A stretch of DNA of 64,000 nucleotides. Origin: Pseudomonas sp. H3(2019). Lineage in GTDB: Bacteria; Pseudomonadota; Gammaproteobacteria; Pseudomonadales; Pseudomonadaceae. The notes under the pieces were generated by a model. That model saw nothing but the letters and a program-made list of their open reading frames with translations. It was not told the origin of the DNA and did not search any database. The stretch is taken from assembly GCF_007713465.1 (NCBI RefSeq), contig NZ_VMSG01000020.1:62001-126000 (forward strand). The letters are read 5' to 3'. The position numbers and the translations under genes were made by a program. Of the stretch, positions 35,105-44,259 are shown in pieces; positions within the stretch are counted from its first letter, which is position 1, and the number at the start of each line of letters is the position of its first letter.

Positions 35105-36025
35105 ATGGGTCAATATCAACGTTTACTGCTGATCGCCGACCGAACCCTGCATCAATCTCCAGCCTTGCTGCGCGCGGTCGCCCTGGCCAAGGCGAGTGGG
35201 GCGGTTTTGCACGTGTGTGCCTTTGTCGAGCCGGTGCCGATCGTTCATTTGTGGGATGAAAAAGTCGATGAGGCGGCGTTTCAGAGTTACCTGCGTCGCT
35301 ATCGCCGCTGGATGTCGGAGGAAATCCAGCGACTGAGCGGTGAGGGGCTGAAAGTCTCGGTGGAAGTGGTCTTCACCACCCATCCGCTGCTGGATATCCT
35401 GAAGCATGTCGAGGAGTTCAAGCCTGACCTGCTGATCAAGGACGCCACGCTGGAGCCGGTGCTCAAACGGGTATTCATCACGCCACTTGATTGTCACCTG
35501 CTGCGCGAATGCCCGGTGCCGGTGCACCTGGTCAACCAGGCCCGTTACAGTTTGCCGCATCGGATCGTGGCGGCGGTCGACCCCTTCGACCCGCAAACCC
35601 AGATCAGTGGCCTCAACGACACCATCATTCAAACGGCGAACGCCCTGGCCCTGCAGTGCGATGCGCCGCTGCATTTGCTGTACGCCTATGACCTGTCGCC
35701 AGCGTTCAATGGCGATGTAGCGATGGTCAGCGACGGATGGGGCCTGGATTACATGGAGGAACTGCGTGAATCCCTGCACCTGGCCTTTGTGACCCTGGCC
35801 GACCGCTATGGTGTGCCGCCCGAACGTCGGCACTTCATCATGGACCAGCCGGTTCGGGCATTGACTGAGTTTGTCGAAGAGTACCTGGCCGACGTGGTGG
35901 TGATGGGCACCGTGCACCGGGTCGGGCTGGATCGGTTGATTGGCAGCACCACCGAACGGGCGCTTTACTCGGTGCCTGGCAGCATTCTGGCGGTCAGGTC
36001 ACCCGGTTGGGCGGTCAGGGAGTGA
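35105..36025 (+). CDS. universal stress protein, tandem UspA domains (copy 3)
   Basis: A 306-aa tandem UspA protein (GQYQRLLLIADRTLHQSPAL; second-domain signature VMGTVHRVGLDRLIGSTTER). It lies downstream of a perfect Anr box with GAGGTGTGTG before the ATG. The open frame upstream to 35066 does not match the paralogues. The gene runs up to a degraded alcohol dehydrogenase end on the other strand. Confidence 0.9.
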   Translation: MGQYQRLLLIADRTLHQSPALLRAVALAKASGAVLHVCAFVEPVPIVHLWDEKVDEAAFQSYLRRYRRWMSEEIQRLSGEGLKVSVEVVFTTHPLLDILKHVEEFKPDLLIKDATLEPVLKRVFITPLDCHLLRECPVPVHLVNQARYSLPHRIVAAVDPFDPQTQISGLNDTIIQTANALALQCDAPLHLLYAYDLSPAFNGDVAMVSDGWGLDYMEELRESLHLAFVTLADRYGVPPERRHFIMDQPVRALTEFVEEYLADVVVMGTVHRVGLDRLIGSTTERALYSVPGSILAVRSPGWAVRE

Positions 36026-36179
36026 GCACGATGGCGCCTTTGACCTGACCGCTCCTCAGGTGGGCGAGCGCTTGATTGGCGTCGTCCAGTGCAAAGCAGG
36101 TGACATCGCTGTGCACAGGCGTGTGCCGGATCTCTTGAAAAAACGCCGATTCTCCAGAAGCAAAGGCCTCTACGCTGTC
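36015..36179 (-). pseudogene. zinc alcohol dehydrogenase C-terminal remnant
   Basis: The minus-strand frame ending at 36015 reads SVEAFASGESAFFQEIRHTP...DDANQALAHLRSGQVKGAIV, which matches the last 50 or so residues of MDR-type alcohol dehydrogenases. The catalytic and cofactor domains are missing, and the frame runs straight into the end of the Anr-like gene. A deletion between a former dehydrogenase gene and the regulator gene is the simplest explanation. No start of its own. Confidence 0.7.
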
Positions 36180-36930
36180 AAAGTGGCGCGTCCCGGTGAC
36201 AGCCGGTGACCAGTTGCTTGAGCCCGTCGATGTCGAGGATTGTGACGTTACGCCCGGAAATCTCGACCAGTGCCTGATCCCGCAGGTGGGCAATGCCTCG
36301 GCAGATGGTTTCCAGGCGTAGTCCCAGGTAGGAGCCGATCTCCTCGCGACGCATCTTCAATACAAACTCCCTGGACGAGTAGCCGCGCATGTTAAACCGC
36401 TGCGACAGGTTCAGCAGAAAGGCCGCCAGGCGCTCGTCCGAGTTCATGTTGCCCATCAACATCAGCATGCCCTGATCCCGGACGATTTCACGGCTCAGGA
36501 GTTTGTTCAGGTTGTGCTGCAGCGACGGCAGCTCATGGGCGAGCTTCTCCAATTGGGCGAAATGGATGGGACACACTTCGCTGTCTTCAAGGGCGAAAGC
36601 ATTGCACGCGTGCTGGTCCGCACTGATGGCATCGAGGCCAAGCATCTCGCCGGGTATTTGAAAGCCGGTGACCTGCTCGCGACCGTCAATAGTCAGCACA
36701 TTGGTCTTGAAAGACCCTATGCGTACCGCGTAAAGCGAGCGCAACGGGTCACCTGTGCGGTACAGCGCGGCGCCTTTTTTCACCTTCACGCGTTGGACGA
36801 TCAGGGTGTCCAGTTGCTCGACTTCCTGACCGGTCAGGCCAATCGGCAGGCACAACTCCAGCACGCTGCAGTTGGAGCAGGCAGTCTTGAGGTAATGGGC
36901 CTGACGGGGTTGGACTTCAAACGGTGACAT
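36178..36930 (-). CDS. FNR/Anr-family oxygen-responsive regulator (Anr paralogue)
   Basis: A 250-aa CRP/FNR regulator. Cys18-x2-Cys21-x5-Cys27 plus Cys109 are placed like the four [4Fe-4S] ligands of FNR and Anr, so it should sense oxygen. The cyclic-nucleotide-like barrel follows, then a C-terminal helix-turn-helix with EEIGSYLGLRLETICRGIAHL. The recognition helix reads E-T-I-C-R where FNR and Anr have E-x-x-S-R, keeping Glu and Arg but changing Ser to Cys. GAGGGG precedes ATG 36930. It lies among genes with Anr boxes and may be their local controller next to the housekeeping Anr. Confidence 0.88.
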   Translation of the reverse strand: MSPFEVQPRQAHYLKTACSNCSVLELCLPIGLTGQEVEQLDTLIVQRVKVKKGAALYRTGDPLRSLYAVRIGSFKTNVLTIDGREQVTGFQIPGEMLGLDAISADQHACNAFALEDSEVCPIHFAQLEKLAHELPSLQHNLNKLLSREIVRDQGMLMLMGNMNSDERLAAFLLNLSQRFNMRGYSSREFVLKMRREEIGSYLGLRLETICRGIAHLRDQALVEISGRNVTILDIDGLKQLVTGCHRDAPL

Positions 36931-37069
36931 GACGCGCCCCTCTGTGAATGTATCAAGCATAGGCGTGGAAAGCCTGATCTGGTCCTTAATGCAGAAACCG
37001 GAGGCGGGTGTACGACGAACGGAGATGAGGCCATAGATCCCGTGGAGGCGGTCCGTATCCGCGAGGCCG

Positions 37070-37495
37070 CTATTTGCTCTTCCAGTATTTCTGCATTTCG
37101 AGAAACAGAAACGATGCAGTCCAGGAGATCAGTACCAGGCCGGTCAGTCCCTGCAGCCCGGTCAGGTACTTGAGCTTGCCCAAGGGCGATATGTCGCCGA
37201 AACCGATGGTGGTAAAGGTGGTGAAGGAAAAGTACACACAGTCCATGAGCGAGCCGTCAAAATTGCCGCTCAGGCTTCCCCATTCGCTGGAGCGTGTCAT
37301 CAGGTAATAGACCAGCGCGAAGCACCAGACTTCCAGCGCATGGGCCAGCATCGCGCCAAATACCCCGACGACAATTCTGAATCGACTCCACGCCCTGAGC
37401 GTGGGTAGCCAGTCGTTCAGGCGTAACAGGCATTCGTAGTGGATCACCACCGCCACGATGACCACCAGCGTATTGATCAGCGTGACCTCAATCAT
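37070..37495 (-). CDS. two-helix K+-channel-like membrane protein
   Basis: A 141-aa protein with an N-terminal helix (LINTLVVIVAVVIHYECLLR), a further pair of helices and a pore loop with FTTFTTIGFGD, a variant of the TVGYG selectivity filter. The ATG at 37495 overlaps the ftsH stop as ATGA, so it is translationally coupled to the protease. Longer upstream reading frames are shadows of ftsH. Potassium conduction is likely but not certain because the filter is Ile-Gly-Phe-Gly. Confidence 0.82.
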   Translation of the reverse strand: MIEVTLINTLVVIVAVVIHYECLLRLNDWLPTLRAWSRFRIVVGVFGAMLAHALEVWCFALVYYLMTRSSEWGSLSGNFDGSLMDCVYFSFTTFTTIGFGDISPLGKLKYLTGLQGLTGLVLISWTASFLFLEMQKYWKSK

Positions 37496-39315
37496 GGCGA
37501 TCCATCGGGGGCGGCCTTGAGCGGTAGCAGCGGCGCAAACTCCTCTGGCGTCAGCGTTTCCTTTTCCAGCAGCAGGTGGGCGCCGGCGTCCAGGTCGGCC
37601 CGGCGACTGTCGAGCAGCGTTTTGGCACGGCCATAGGCTTCTTCGAGCAAGGCGCGGATGCCCAGGTCGATTTCCCGCGCGGTTTGTTCCGAATAGTCCT
37701 TCTGGCCAAATCCGGGCATGTTCTCGCCCAGATAAGTCGGACTTTGCCGTTCCAGTACCGACTGACCGAGTTCGGCACTCATGCCGAAACGGGTGATCAA
37801 CTGTCGGGCGATGTCGGTCGCCCGGGTCAGGTCGTCGGCGGCGCCGGTGGAAATCTGGCCATAGACGATGTACTCGGCCGCCCGGCCGGCCATCAGTACG
37901 GCGATTCGGTCCTTGAGCATCTGACAACTGATCAGGAAGTGATCCTCGGTCGGCCGCTGCAGGGTATAACCCAGCGAGCCGATGGAGCGGGGAATGATCG
38001 AGACTTTGTGTACCGGGTCCATCCCCGGCAAGCTGCCAGCGGCCAGGGCATGGCCCATTTCGTGATAGGCCACCACCAGGCGCTCGTCCGGCCGTAACAG
38101 GCTGCTCTTGCGTTCCACCCCCGCGACGATGCGTTCGACCGCCGCCGTGAAATCGTCGAGGTTGACGGTCTCGCCTCCCCGGCGGGTGGCCACGATGGCA
38201 GCTTCGTTGATCAGGTTCGCCAGGTCCGCACCGGTGAAGCCCGTGGTGATTTCGGCGATACGTTCGGAGTCGATGTCGGGCGCCACGGTGATTTTTTTCA
38301 GATGGACCTTGAGGATGGCCTGTCGGCCTTTTCGATCGGGGCGGTCGATCACCAGTTGACGGTCGAAGCGACCGGCCCGCAGCAGCGCCGGATCGAGGAC
38401 CTCCGGCCGGTTGGTTGCCGCCAGCAGGACCACACCTTCGCGCGGGTCGAAACCGTCCAGTTCGGCCAGCAACTGGTTAAGGGTCTGCTCTTTTTCGTCG
38501 TTGCCGCCAAATGCACCGACACCGCGCATTTTGCCCAGGGCATCGAGTTCGTCGATGAAAATAATGCACGGTGCCGCCTGCCGCGCCTGCTCAAACAAGT
38601 CGCGCACTCGAGCGGCGCCGACCCCGACGAACATTTCGACGAATTCGGAACCGGAAATCGAGAAAAACGGCACGCCGGCTTCACCGGCAATCGCCTTGGC
38701 CACCAGGGTCTTGCCGGTGCCCGGCGGGCCGACCAGCAGAGTACCCTTGGGAATATGCGCCCCCAGGCGTGCGTATTTGGCCTTGTCCTTCAGGAACGAG
38801 ACGATTTCCACCAGCTCGGCCTTGGCTTCATCGATGCCCGCGACATCGGCAAAGGTCACCCCGGTATCACGTTCGACAAAGACCTTGGCCCGCGACTTGC
38901 CGACGTTCATCAGTCCGCCAAGGCCCTGTTTTTCGGCCATGCCGCGGAACAGGAAATGCCAGAGCACCATGATCATGGCAAAGGGCAGCAACCATCCCAG
39001 CAGCGCGTTCAGCAGTGTGTTTTCGCTGATGCCGGAAAAGCCGACACCCGATTGAGCCAACTCAGTCGCCAGCGTGGGATCGACCCGCACGGTGGTGAAC
39101 AGGTCGTGGCCGTCGATGGGCTCTTGCAGCTTGCCGCTGATCTGGTCCTTCTCGACCCGCAACTCGCTGACCTTGTGCTCGCCCAACAGTTGCAGGAACT
39201 GACTGTAGGGGATGCTCTGCACCGAGTGGCGGTCAACAAAAAACAGCTGAGCGAACGCAAGTACCAGAAAGGTGATCGCGAAGTAGGAAAGGTTCCACTG
39301 GTGATTCTTCTTCAT
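37492..39315 (-). CDS. FtsH-family membrane AAA+ zinc protease (second FtsH-type)
   Basis: A 607-aa FtsH-like protease: N-terminal membrane helix, periplasmic domain, second helix (LLGWLLPFAMIMVLWHFLF), AAA+ module with GPPGTGKT, IIFIDELDALG and the second region of homology, then the zinc site HEMGH. It quality-controls membrane and cytosolic proteins. Divergence from typical FtsH (short C-terminal tail, neighbouring K+ channel and stress genes) suggests an accessory copy, comparable to FtsH paralogues seen in stress islands. The ribosome-binding site is weak. Confidence 0.9.
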   Translation of the reverse strand: MKKNHQWNLSYFAITFLVLAFAQLFFVDRHSVQSIPYSQFLQLLGEHKVSELRVEKDQISGKLQEPIDGHDLFTTVRVDPTLATELAQSGVGFSGISENTLLNALLGWLLPFAMIMVLWHFLFRGMAEKQGLGGLMNVGKSRAKVFVERDTGVTFADVAGIDEAKAELVEIVSFLKDKAKYARLGAHIPKGTLLVGPPGTGKTLVAKAIAGEAGVPFFSISGSEFVEMFVGVGAARVRDLFEQARQAAPCIIFIDELDALGKMRGVGAFGGNDEKEQTLNQLLAELDGFDPREGVVLLAATNRPEVLDPALLRAGRFDRQLVIDRPDRKGRQAILKVHLKKITVAPDIDSERIAEITTGFTGADLANLINEAAIVATRRGGETVNLDDFTAAVERIVAGVERKSSLLRPDERLVVAYHEMGHALAAGSLPGMDPVHKVSIIPRSIGSLGYTLQRPTEDHFLISCQMLKDRIAVLMAGRAAEYIVYGQISTGAADDLTRATDIARQLITRFGMSAELGQSVLERQSPTYLGENMPGFGQKDYSEQTAREIDLGIRALLEEAYGRAKTLLDSRRADLDAGAHLLLEKETLTPEEFAPLLPLKAAPDGSP

Positions 39316-39484
39316 GGCCTGGGCTCAGGGATAAGGGGGACGATGCGTGGCGGTTCAATCCTTGATCCCCATGGGCATTTGAATAGGATTTTAGACGCCA
39401 TTAGCTCAAGCGCCGGGTTTTACGCCGCCTTCCTGGCCGACAACCCCGGGACATTTTGTCTTGAGCGCACGACGACAATTTTTT

Positions 39485-39498
39485 GTGATTTTTATCAA
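39485..39498 (+). promoter_or_regulatory. Anr/FNR-like box upstream of USP copy 4
   Basis: GTGAT-tttt-ATCAA matches nine of ten positions. Its centre is about 90 bases before ATG 39581. Confidence 0.6.
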
Positions 39499-39580
39499 CT
39501 TCAGCCAGCACCTGCCCGCTCACTATTGACTTCAATCAGTGATGTTGTTTGTCGAGCCGTTTATGCCGACGAGGTGTGTG

Positions 39581-40492
39581 ATGTTTGAAATTCGTCGTTT
39601 ACTGCTGATCGCTCCGAGCGAAATGTCCCGTACCCCCGCGTTTGATCGGGCGGAGTCCCTGGCAAGAGCGACAGGCGCGATGCTGCACATCGTGGCATTT
39701 GATTATGTCGAAGCGCTGGCGGTCGCTGGCCTGTTTGACCACCAGGCGATGGCGCAGGCGCGCGAGGGATATTTGCAGGTGCACTGTCACTGGCTTGAGC
39801 AGCAGGCCCGGTTCGGGCAGTGCAAAGGCCTGCACGTGACCACTGAAGTGGTCTGGGCCAAACCGAGTATCGAGGAGATGCTTGAGTACGTGAATGACTT
39901 CGGGGCAGACATCGTGATCAAGGATGTCCAGCGCGTATCGGCATTCAAACGGGTTTTCTACAAGCCCCTGGACTGGCTGTTACTGCGCGACTGTCCGGCC
40001 CCCTTGCACCTGGTCACCGATGCCAGAAACCCGTTGCCCTTGAGAATACTGGCGGCTATCGACCTTTCCCATCTTGAAGAGCTGACGCAGGGGCTTAATG
40101 ACCAGATACTCGACATTGCGTCGACGCTGGCTGTGTCCTGTGGCGCGAAGTTGCACCTGCTCAATGTCAGTGGCTGGATTGTGTCGGGCGACTCTGGGGT
40201 GAACCTGCAAAACCTGACCATGCGAGACAGCTTGAGAGACGCGGTCAGCGACGCCCAGATTGAAGCCTTTGATACGCTCGCTGAACGCTATGAGATTCCA
40301 GAGGCGAAACGGCATCTGTTGGCCGGGGTCCCGCATAAGATGATCGAGCGTTTCGCGGCGAGTAATGCATTCGACATGATTGTGATGGGAACCGTGCACT
40401 ATCGGGGAATCAACGTCTTTCTCGGCAGTACCGCCGAGAACACCCTGAACCGGGCGCCTTGCAGTTTGATGATCGTCAAGCCGCGGTCTTGA
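39581..40492 (+). CDS. universal stress protein, tandem UspA domains (copy 4)
   Basis: A 303-aa tandem UspA protein (FEIRRLLLIAPSEMSRTPAF; second-domain signature VMGTVHYRGINVFLGSTAEN). It is most like copy 2. The GAGGTGTGTG leader before ATG 39581 is identical to that of copy 3, pointing to duplication of gene plus control region. The frame opens 14 codons earlier without homology. Confidence 0.9.
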   Translation: MFEIRRLLLIAPSEMSRTPAFDRAESLARATGAMLHIVAFDYVEALAVAGLFDHQAMAQAREGYLQVHCHWLEQQARFGQCKGLHVTTEVVWAKPSIEEMLEYVNDFGADIVIKDVQRVSAFKRVFYKPLDWLLLRDCPAPLHLVTDARNPLPLRILAAIDLSHLEELTQGLNDQILDIASTLAVSCGAKLHLLNVSGWIVSGDSGVNLQNLTMRDSLRDAVSDAQIEAFDTLAERYEIPEAKRHLLAGVPHKMIERFAASNAFDMIVMGTVHYRGINVFLGSTAENTLNRAPCSLMIVKPRS

Positions 40493-40595
40493 TGGCGTAT
40501 AGCGGTGGCGGAGTACCGTGACAGCGTTTAGTCCCGTCCTGATAAAACGTGCGACATGCAGGCACCTGTAAAGGTCCCGCGACGTCGTGACTTTG

Positions 40596-40609
40596 TTGAT
40601 AAAAATCAA
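40596..40609 (+). promoter_or_regulatory. perfect Anr/FNR box upstream of the GroEL-like pseudogene
   Basis: TTGAT-aaaa-ATCAA, ten of ten. It sits about 78 bases (from its centre) before ATG 40681, the spacing seen at the USP genes. Transcription would now serve the USP at 40948. Confidence 0.8.
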
Positions 40610-40680
40610 CGTCGCGCGAGCCATTTCAAGGAAGCTGCATGTACCTGCCTGTTGCAGAATGACTCGGGAGAGCAACCTGA

Positions 40681-40905
40681 TGGCTCACAGTAAAATTCTG
40701 TTCCGTGCCGCTGCTCGCGAGAAAATCCTCTGCGGTGCCACACAGCTGACGGACGCGGTTCGGATGACCCTTGGGCCGAAATCGAAATCGGTGTTGATTC
40801 AGAACAAATAGGCTAACCCGACGGTCTGCAACGACGGCGTGACGATTGCCAAGCGGATCGACCTGCAAGACCCCGAGGACGCAATGGCTGACCTCCGGCA
40901 AGGGG
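40681..40905 (+). pseudogene. truncated GroEL-like chaperonin gene
   Basis: From ATG 40681 the frame reads MAHSKILFRAAAREKILCGA, then TLGPKSKSVLIQNK, a GroEL N-terminus, and meets TAG at 40809. The homology continues beyond the stop in the same frame (ANPTVCNDGVTIAKRIDLQD), so the stop probably replaced a Trp or similar codon. After about 40880 similarity fades and the rest of the chaperonin (over 450 residues) is missing; USP copy 5 starts at 40948. GGGAGAG still precedes the ATG, and a perfect Anr box remains. An inactivated anaerobic chaperonin paralogue. Confidence 0.85.
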
Positions 40906-40947
40906 CAGCGGCAGGCGTCGATGCCCCACCTGTCTGGAGTCCAGATC

Positions 40948-41838
40948 ATGAGCCAATATAAAAAGTTATTGCTGATCATCAACCCGGTCCTGCGCCACTC
41001 CCCGGCGATACATCATGCCGCTGCCCTGGCCAAGGCCAGCGGGGCGAGCTTGCATATTGCCGCGTTAGTACAATCGCTGGACATTCTTGCACTGCTTGAA
41101 GAAGGCATTCGGGAAAAGGCTCGGCAGAGTTACCTCAAGGACCATAGCGATTGGCTCAAGGATCAGGAAGAAAAAATGCGCGGCAGAGGGATCGAGGTGA
41201 CAGCCGAGGTGGCATGGGCCGATGACATGCAGCAGGCAATCCTTGATCACGTCAGCGAAATGCAGCCCGATCTGCTGATCAAGCAAGTGCAGCATGAGTC
41301 AGCGCTCAAGCGCGCATTTTTCACCCCACTGGACTGGTACTTGCTGCGCCACTGTCCGATACCGGTGTATCTGGTGGGCGCGAGCGGTCACGCCTTGCCG
41401 CGCATGGTGGTGGCAGCGGTTGACGCTTCGGATACCGAGTCTTCGAACAGTGAACTGAATGACCGGATCATCCAGCAGGCCAACAGCCTTGCGCTGCAGT
41501 GCAATGCCGAGCTGCATTTGCTGTATGCCTGTGACATTTCGGCGGCCTATCTCGGGGATATGGGCGGCGGCGGGCTGACGCTGGCAGACCTTACCCGGGA
41601 ACTGCGCAGAGACCTGGAAAAGTCATTTCTGCGGGTGGCCGGTCGGTTCGGTGTGCCCTCTGACCGTCGACATTTCATGACGGGGAGCCCCGTCTCGGTG
41701 TTGAGTGAGTTTGCCAACGAGCAACAGGTGGATGTGATCGTGATGGGCAGAGTCCAGTCCCACGGGCTGGAAAAACTACTCGGCAGTACGACTGAACATA
41801 TCCTGTATCAGGTGCCTTGTAGCGTTCTGGCGGTTTAG
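40948..41838 (+). CDS. universal stress protein, tandem UspA domains (copy 5)
   Basis: A 296-aa tandem UspA protein (SQYKKLLLIINPVLRHSPAI; second-domain signature VMGRVQSHGLEKLLGSTTEH). It follows the chaperonin pseudogene and probably uses its promoter. GGAG precedes ATG 40948. A second, degraded copy of its last 26 codons lies 5.7 kb away at 47569-47646. Confidence 0.9.
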   Translation: MSQYKKLLLIINPVLRHSPAIHHAAALAKASGASLHIAALVQSLDILALLEEGIREKARQSYLKDHSDWLKDQEEKMRGRGIEVTAEVAWADDMQQAILDHVSEMQPDLLIKQVQHESALKRAFFTPLDWYLLRHCPIPVYLVGASGHALPRMVVAAVDASDTESSNSELNDRIIQQANSLALQCNAELHLLYACDISAAYLGDMGGGGLTLADLTRELRRDLEKSFLRVAGRFGVPSDRRHFMTGSPVSVLSEFANEQQVDVIVMGRVQSHGLEKLLGSTTEHILYQVPCSVLAV

Positions 41839-41862
41839 GGTCTGTGGCGCGTCGCGTCGAGG

Positions 41863-44259
41863 TCAGTAGCGCAAGTTCTCCTGCCGTAGTCGCGCGAAGC
41901 GCTCAAGCGCTGCGGCATCGAGCGCTTGCGCGGCGTCAGGCGCTACGCCGTCGCGAATGGCTTGCCACACGGTTTGCGAGCCGATTGAGCCGCGGGTCGC
42001 CGCAAGATCGAACGCGCCGGGATAGAGCGCATGCAGTGTGGCGAGCAGCGTCAATCCCAGGCGTGCGACGGGACGTTGCTCAGGCACTGGGTTGGGAGTG
42101 ATGCTCACGCCATGACAGAGCTGACCGTGCCAGTTCGATTCGGTGGGCACGAAGTCGATCGGCTCGAAATGTGCGCCGACGTCGAGCGCATTCAGCACAT
42201 GTGCGAGCTGAGTCGCGTTGATCCACGGTGCGCCGATCCACTCGAACGGATGCGCTGTGCCGCGCCCCACACTCAGATTCGCGCCTTCGAGCAATCCGAC
42301 ATCCGGGTAGAGGTCCAGTTGGGACAGCGTGCGCAGGTTTGGTGAGAGCGGCACCCAACCGAGCCCGGTGTCGGCGAAGGTCATCTCACGCCGGTAGCCC
42401 TGCATCGGCACAACGCGCAAATCTGCGCCAATGTGCTTGTTGCGGTTGAACAGACTCGCCAGTTCACCGACCGTCATGCCCGGCTGCAGTGGTGCCGGGA
42501 AATAACCGGTGAACGATTCGTGACGGCTGTCCAGCACCGGTCCGCCGAATCGCTGCGCACCGAGCGGATCGGGCCGGTCCAGCACGAACAGCGGAATGCG
42601 CCGCGCTGCAGCGGCTTCAAGTGCGTAGCCGAGCGTCGTCTCGTAGGTGAAGAAGCGCACGCCGGCATCCTGAATGTCGAAGACCAGCGCATCCAGTCCA
42701 GCGAGCGAACCGGCCGGAAAGCGCCGCGCCGCGCCGTAGAGGCTGTGTACGGTGAGGCCCGTCGCGGTGTCGAGGGTGTCGCCGACCCGCTCATCCATAT
42801 CGATATTCAGCCCGTGCTCTGGCGAGAACAGCGCTGTCAGCCTGACGCCGGGCGCGTGCGCGAGTACGTCGACGGTGCGCCGGCCTTCGGCATCGAAGCC
42901 GCTGCGATTGGTGATCAAGCCCACGCGCTTGCCGGCGAGCGGCGCAAACCGCTGCGCCTCGAGCACGTCGATGCCGGTTTGTACCAGCCCCGTCGAGGTC
43001 GGCAGGCGATCGGCGGCACTCAGCGCCGGTAACGTCGATGGCAGCCATTGGCCGATTTGCCCGACGCTCGCAGCCGGAGCCCGGCTTGCCAGCAGCGCGA
43101 GCAACTGCGCACGAAGCGGGCGAGCGTCACCGCGGTCGTCCGGGTACACGCGGTTGGTCAGGATAACGATGAATTGGCGCGTCAGCGGATCGATCCACAG
43201 GCCCGTGCCGGTGTATCCGGTGTGGCCGATCAGGCCAATCGGCGGCAGACGGTCATGGTTCGACGCGAACGGTGCGGCCAGGTCCCAGCCGAGTCCGCGC
43301 CACGGTGGAGTCGCGAGCGGCGAGGCGGCACTCATGAGCGCGGCGATGCTCGCTGGCCGCAGAATCTGCAGGCCGCCCGCGCGCCCTTCGTTGAGCATCA
43401 TCTGCGCGAAGCGGGCGAGGTCATCCGCGGTGGAAAACAACCCGGCGTTGCCGGAGACGCCGCCCATCCATTCAGCCGTCGGATCGTGTACGCGGCCGCG
43501 GCGGATGCCGGCCTTGTTGGCGAGTGTCGGCGCACTGCGGGCCACTCGCCCGGCGTCCGGTATAAAGACCGTGTCGCGCATACCGAGCGGCCCGAAGATG
43601 TAAGCCTGGCAATACGCGTCGAGCGGGCGGTGGGTGATGCGCTCGACCAGTTCGCCCAGTACCACGAAATTCAGGTCACTGTAGATGACGCGCTCACCTG
43701 GCACGCTACGCAGACGCTGCGCCGCGATGGCGCTCAACACGCCTTCGCGGTCCAAGTGCAGTGGCCGCGCAGGCAGGTCTGGCAGCAGCCCGGAGGTGTG
43801 GGCCAGCAGATGACGAACGGTCACTGCGTCTTTGCCGAAGGCTGCAAAGGCCGGCCAATACTGTGCAACGCGTGCGTCCAGGTCGATGCGGCCGGCTTCG
43901 GCCAGTTGCATGATCGCCGTGGTGGTTGCAATGACTTTGGTCAGCGACGCGAGATCGAACTCGGTGCTCAGCGTCATCGGTTCGGGGTCGGGCGTTGTCG
44001 CGCGTTGCCCAAAGGCCTGGCGATAGAACACGTGCGTGGCGTCCCCGATCAGGACGACGGCCCCCGGAATGCGTCCGGCGGTGATCTGCCCCTCGACGAT
44101 CTGCGTGGCTTGCAGGCGCGCCGCGGCATCGAAATCGGCGGCACCCGCGAACTGCGCCGCCACCATTGCAAGCAGCATCGCCCAGCGTTTCAGCACACCG
44201 ATCAACGGTGCGGCATATCGGCGGCGTTGTAGTGATTGTGTGGATTCCATAACATCCAT
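41863..44259 (-). CDS. beta-lactamase-fold serine hydrolase fused to NamZ-type exo-N-acetylmuramidase (DUF1343)
   Basis: A two-domain exported protein of up to 798 aa. After a signal peptide (core AMLLAMVAAQFAGA) comes a class C beta-lactamase/esterase domain with SLTK, YSDLN and HTGYTG motifs, then from about residue 420 a DUF1343/NamZ domain (GLITNRSGFDAEGRR, FSPEHGL, DIQDAGVRFFTYETT, ERPDP-like DRPDPLG, GLWV-like GLGWVPLSPN). NamZ removes terminal N-acetylmuramic acid from peptidoglycan fragments. Last gene of a three-gene operon. ATG 44259 overlaps the upstream gene by 58 bases; GTG 44196 would give a tidy 20-residue signal peptide and no overlap, and may be the true start. Confidence 0.82.
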   Translation of the reverse strand: MDVMESTQSLQRRRYAAPLIGVLKRWAMLLAMVAAQFAGAADFDAAARLQATQIVEGQITAGRIPGAVVLIGDATHVFYRQAFGQRATTPDPEPMTLSTEFDLASLTKVIATTTAIMQLAEAGRIDLDARVAQYWPAFAAFGKDAVTVRHLLAHTSGLLPDLPARPLHLDREGVLSAIAAQRLRSVPGERVIYSDLNFVVLGELVERITHRPLDAYCQAYIFGPLGMRDTVFIPDAGRVARSAPTLANKAGIRRGRVHDPTAEWMGGVSGNAGLFSTADDLARFAQMMLNEGRAGGLQILRPASIAALMSAASPLATPPWRGLGWDLAAPFASNHDRLPPIGLIGHTGYTGTGLWIDPLTRQFIVILTNRVYPDDRGDARPLRAQLLALLASRAPAASVGQIGQWLPSTLPALSAADRLPTSTGLVQTGIDVLEAQRFAPLAGKRVGLITNRSGFDAEGRRTVDVLAHAPGVRLTALFSPEHGLNIDMDERVGDTLDTATGLTVHSLYGAARRFPAGSLAGLDALVFDIQDAGVRFFTYETTLGYALEAAAARRIPLFVLDRPDPLGAQRFGGPVLDSRHESFTGYFPAPLQPGMTVGELASLFNRNKHIGADLRVVPMQGYRREMTFADTGLGWVPLSPNLRTLSQLDLYPDVGLLEGANLSVGRGTAHPFEWIGAPWINATQLAHVLNALDVGAHFEPIDFVPTESNWHGQLCHGVSITPNPVPEQRPVARLGLTLLATLHALYPGAFDLAATRGSIGSQTVWQAIRDGVAPDAAQALDAAALERFARLRQENLRY

